8,218 bases of DNA, from positions 1 through 8,218 of the forward strand of contig JAKZSU010000014.1 in the NCBI GenBank assembly GCA_047517485.1, given 5' to 3'. The position numbers and the translations under genes are program-made. This stretch comes from JAKZSU01 sp047517485 (GTDB taxonomy: Bacteria > Pseudomonadota > Alphaproteobacteria > UBA7887). Each line of letters starts with the position of its first letter. Position 1 is the first letter of the stretch. Shown here piece by piece: positions 7,368 to 8,218 of this stretch. Under the pieces are notes generated by a model that was not told the DNA's origin, ran no database searches, and saw only the letters and a list, made by a program, of their open reading frames with translations.

Positions 7368-7850
7368 GTTTTCCGCTAACGCCATTGCGCTTATCAGCAC
7401 GGGTAGAGGATTGATCCGCCGACCGTTTACTTCGAGACGAAAGTCGAGGTGCGGCCCGGTGGAGCGACCGGAACTGCCGACCCGACCGATCGCCTCCCCG
7501 CGCCCGACCAATTGGCCCGTACTCACGCGATAATCCTTGAGATGCCCGTACGTCGAGCGTGAGCCGTCGGCATAGCTCAGTATGACGTAATGGCCGAGGC
7601 GGGGATGTTTGCCGACCGCGTAGACCCGCGCCGGCGCGGTGGCGACCACCTTGGCACCGGACGCGGCGGCGATATCGACCGCGCCATGAAAGCTTCGTTT
7701 GCCGGTGAACGGGTCGGGACGCCAGCCATATTTCGAAGTGACGCGGCTTTTGGCGTGTTGGTCGATCGGCCAGATGTGATCCAACGGCCCGAGATCGCCC
7801 GGCATGGCCGTGAGGGCGGCGTTGACGATCGCCGCCGGTGGTGTCGCCAA
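7365..7850 (-). CDS. M23-family peptidoglycan metallopeptidase, catalytic part of a split gene
   Basis: This frame encodes a LytM/M23-type zinc peptidase domain that would cut peptide cross-links in the cell wall. From TTG 7850 it gives 161 residues: a WPIDQHAKSRVTSKYGWRPD lead-in (the substrate-groove start of M23), the first zinc motif HGAVD (H55, D59), TYGHL (H103), and GPHLDFRLE (H134, D136), where the usual H-x-H reads H-x-D. It ends with the family-typical NGRRINPLPVL. TTG 7850 is only the first available start: the frame is open upstream to a TGA at 7916-7914, has no ATG or GTG there, and alone lacks a signal peptide. The missing N-terminus is in another frame at 7870-8124, so this is most likely the 3' part of one secreted protein of about 250 residues broken by a one-base shift. 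It is convergent with livJ, and its stop codon lies in the terminal repeat of the neighbouring element. Confidence 0.85.
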   Translation of the reverse strand: MATPPAAIVNAALTAMPGDLGPLDHIWPIDQHAKSRVTSKYGWRPDPFTGKRSFHGAVDIAAASGAKVVATAPARVYAVGKHPRLGHYVILSYADGSRSTYGHLKDYRVSTGQLVGRGEAIGRVGSSGRSTGPHLDFRLEVNGRRINPLPVLISAMALAEN

Positions 7851-7869
7851 ACGCGCATTGCGACCCTCG

Positions 7870-8124
7870 TTAATGTGCGCGCGGTGCGTTGTTGACCGGA
7901 AGTCTTGCGCTGGTCACCGCAGGGCGGGTCGGAAGCGCGAAGTACCGGACCGCTGAGTTCGGCAGGTATTTCCCGTCGATGGCCGATAAATCCGCCACCA
8001 ACGGCCGATCGATACCGTCCCTGATCGTCATGAAGCGTGTGCTGTCGGCGCACGACGGATGAGTAAACAGCAATGATATCAATAAGATCGATGCAAATAC
8101 TCTAAACTTGAAGTGCTGTGGCAT
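7870..8124 (-). CDS. Signal-peptide and N-terminal part of the split M23 peptidase
   Basis: An 84-codon frame starts at ATG 8124 with a clear Sec signal: MPQHFKFR, a hydrophobic core of about residues 9-21, then HPSCA with a likely signal peptidase I cut before DST (about residue 26). A cysteine is at 25, but the residues before it make a poor lipobox. The exported remainder (TIRDGIDRPLVADLSAIDG and onward) has no motif I recognise. It ends at TAA 7872-7870, while the M23 frame is already open from 7913, so the frames overlap by roughly 44 bases. One extra base in that overlap would account for the split, and moving forward by one nucleotide there restores a secreted M23 protein. An AAGGG lies only one base before the ATG, so the ribosome site is poor. 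Alternatively it is a separate small secreted protein, which I think less likely. Confidence 0.6.
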   Translation of the reverse strand: MPQHFKFRVFASILLISLLFTHPSCADSTRFMTIRDGIDRPLVADLSAIDGKYLPNSAVRYFALPTRPAVTSARLPVNNAPRAH

Positions 8125-8218
8125 GCCCTTACCAGCCCGTTGAAAAAGGCGCTATTGACCGGGTTTCACTCGACGGCGAAACATAACGCGACGAAGGCGG
8201 TTTCGCCATCCTCCGAGA

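Noticed and set aside
7194..7379. 61-residue plus-strand frame inside the palindromic element
   Set aside because: It runs through both terminal-repeat regions, has no family features and no convincing ribosome site.
7577..8053. 158-residue minus-strand frame overlapping both M23 pieces
   Set aside because: The product is an arginine/serine/proline-rich shadow; the signal-peptide frame and the M23 frame carry the real features.
8129..8218. Tiny minus-strand frames at the right edge: 26 codons from ATG 8209, and a frame entering from the edge and stopping at 8152 with an arginine-rich C-terminus
   Set aside because: Either could be the end of a neighbouring gene cut by the window, but there is too little sequence to choose or name one.

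Overview
The window looks like a piece of chromosome from a GC-rich alphaproteobacterium, probably Rhodospirillales or a relative. The main reason is a C4-pathway 5-aminolevulinate synthase, which is characteristic of Alphaproteobacteria, followed by two small proteins that I recall (not searched) as alphaproteobacterial DUF families. Gene order is compact, with GTGA and ATGA stop/start overlaps and a strong GC bias at third codon positions. No phage, plasmid, CRISPR, tRNA or rRNA signal was seen.

Layout. Positions 1-71 hold the first 23 codons of an unidentified minus-strand gene cut by the window edge. Positions 72-234 are a divergent intergenic region with an 11-bp perfect inverted repeat; one arm of it overlaps the Shine-Dalgarno of the minus-strand gene. 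hemA (235-1449) is followed after 16 bases by a 71-codon conserved-type small gene (1466-1681). From 1793 to 7114 lies a complete branched-chain amino-acid ABC transporter cluster: livH, livM, livG, livF, a small membrane protein (DUF6867-like), and the periplasmic binding protein livJ/livK, closed by a strong intrinsic terminator at 7132-7164. LivH and LivM form the membrane channel, LivG and LivF are the two ATPases, and the livJ product delivers ligand from the periplasm. The small membrane protein sits inside the cluster and may be an accessory.

Positions 7164-7367 hold a non-coding, MITE-like palindromic element with 34-bp terminal inverted repeats (33/34 matches) and terminal TA dinucleotides. 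It is inserted exactly between the livJ terminator and the stop codon of a convergent minus-strand gene. That gene (7365-8124) is a secreted M23-type peptidoglycan peptidase whose signal-peptide half and catalytic half are in different frames, so it is either frameshifted or miscalled at one base.

I found no clear new multi-gene system. The best leads are the MITE-like element and its precise insertion point, the split M23 gene, the leader hairpin at 82-121, and the two small genes of unknown function attached to hemA and to the liv cluster.
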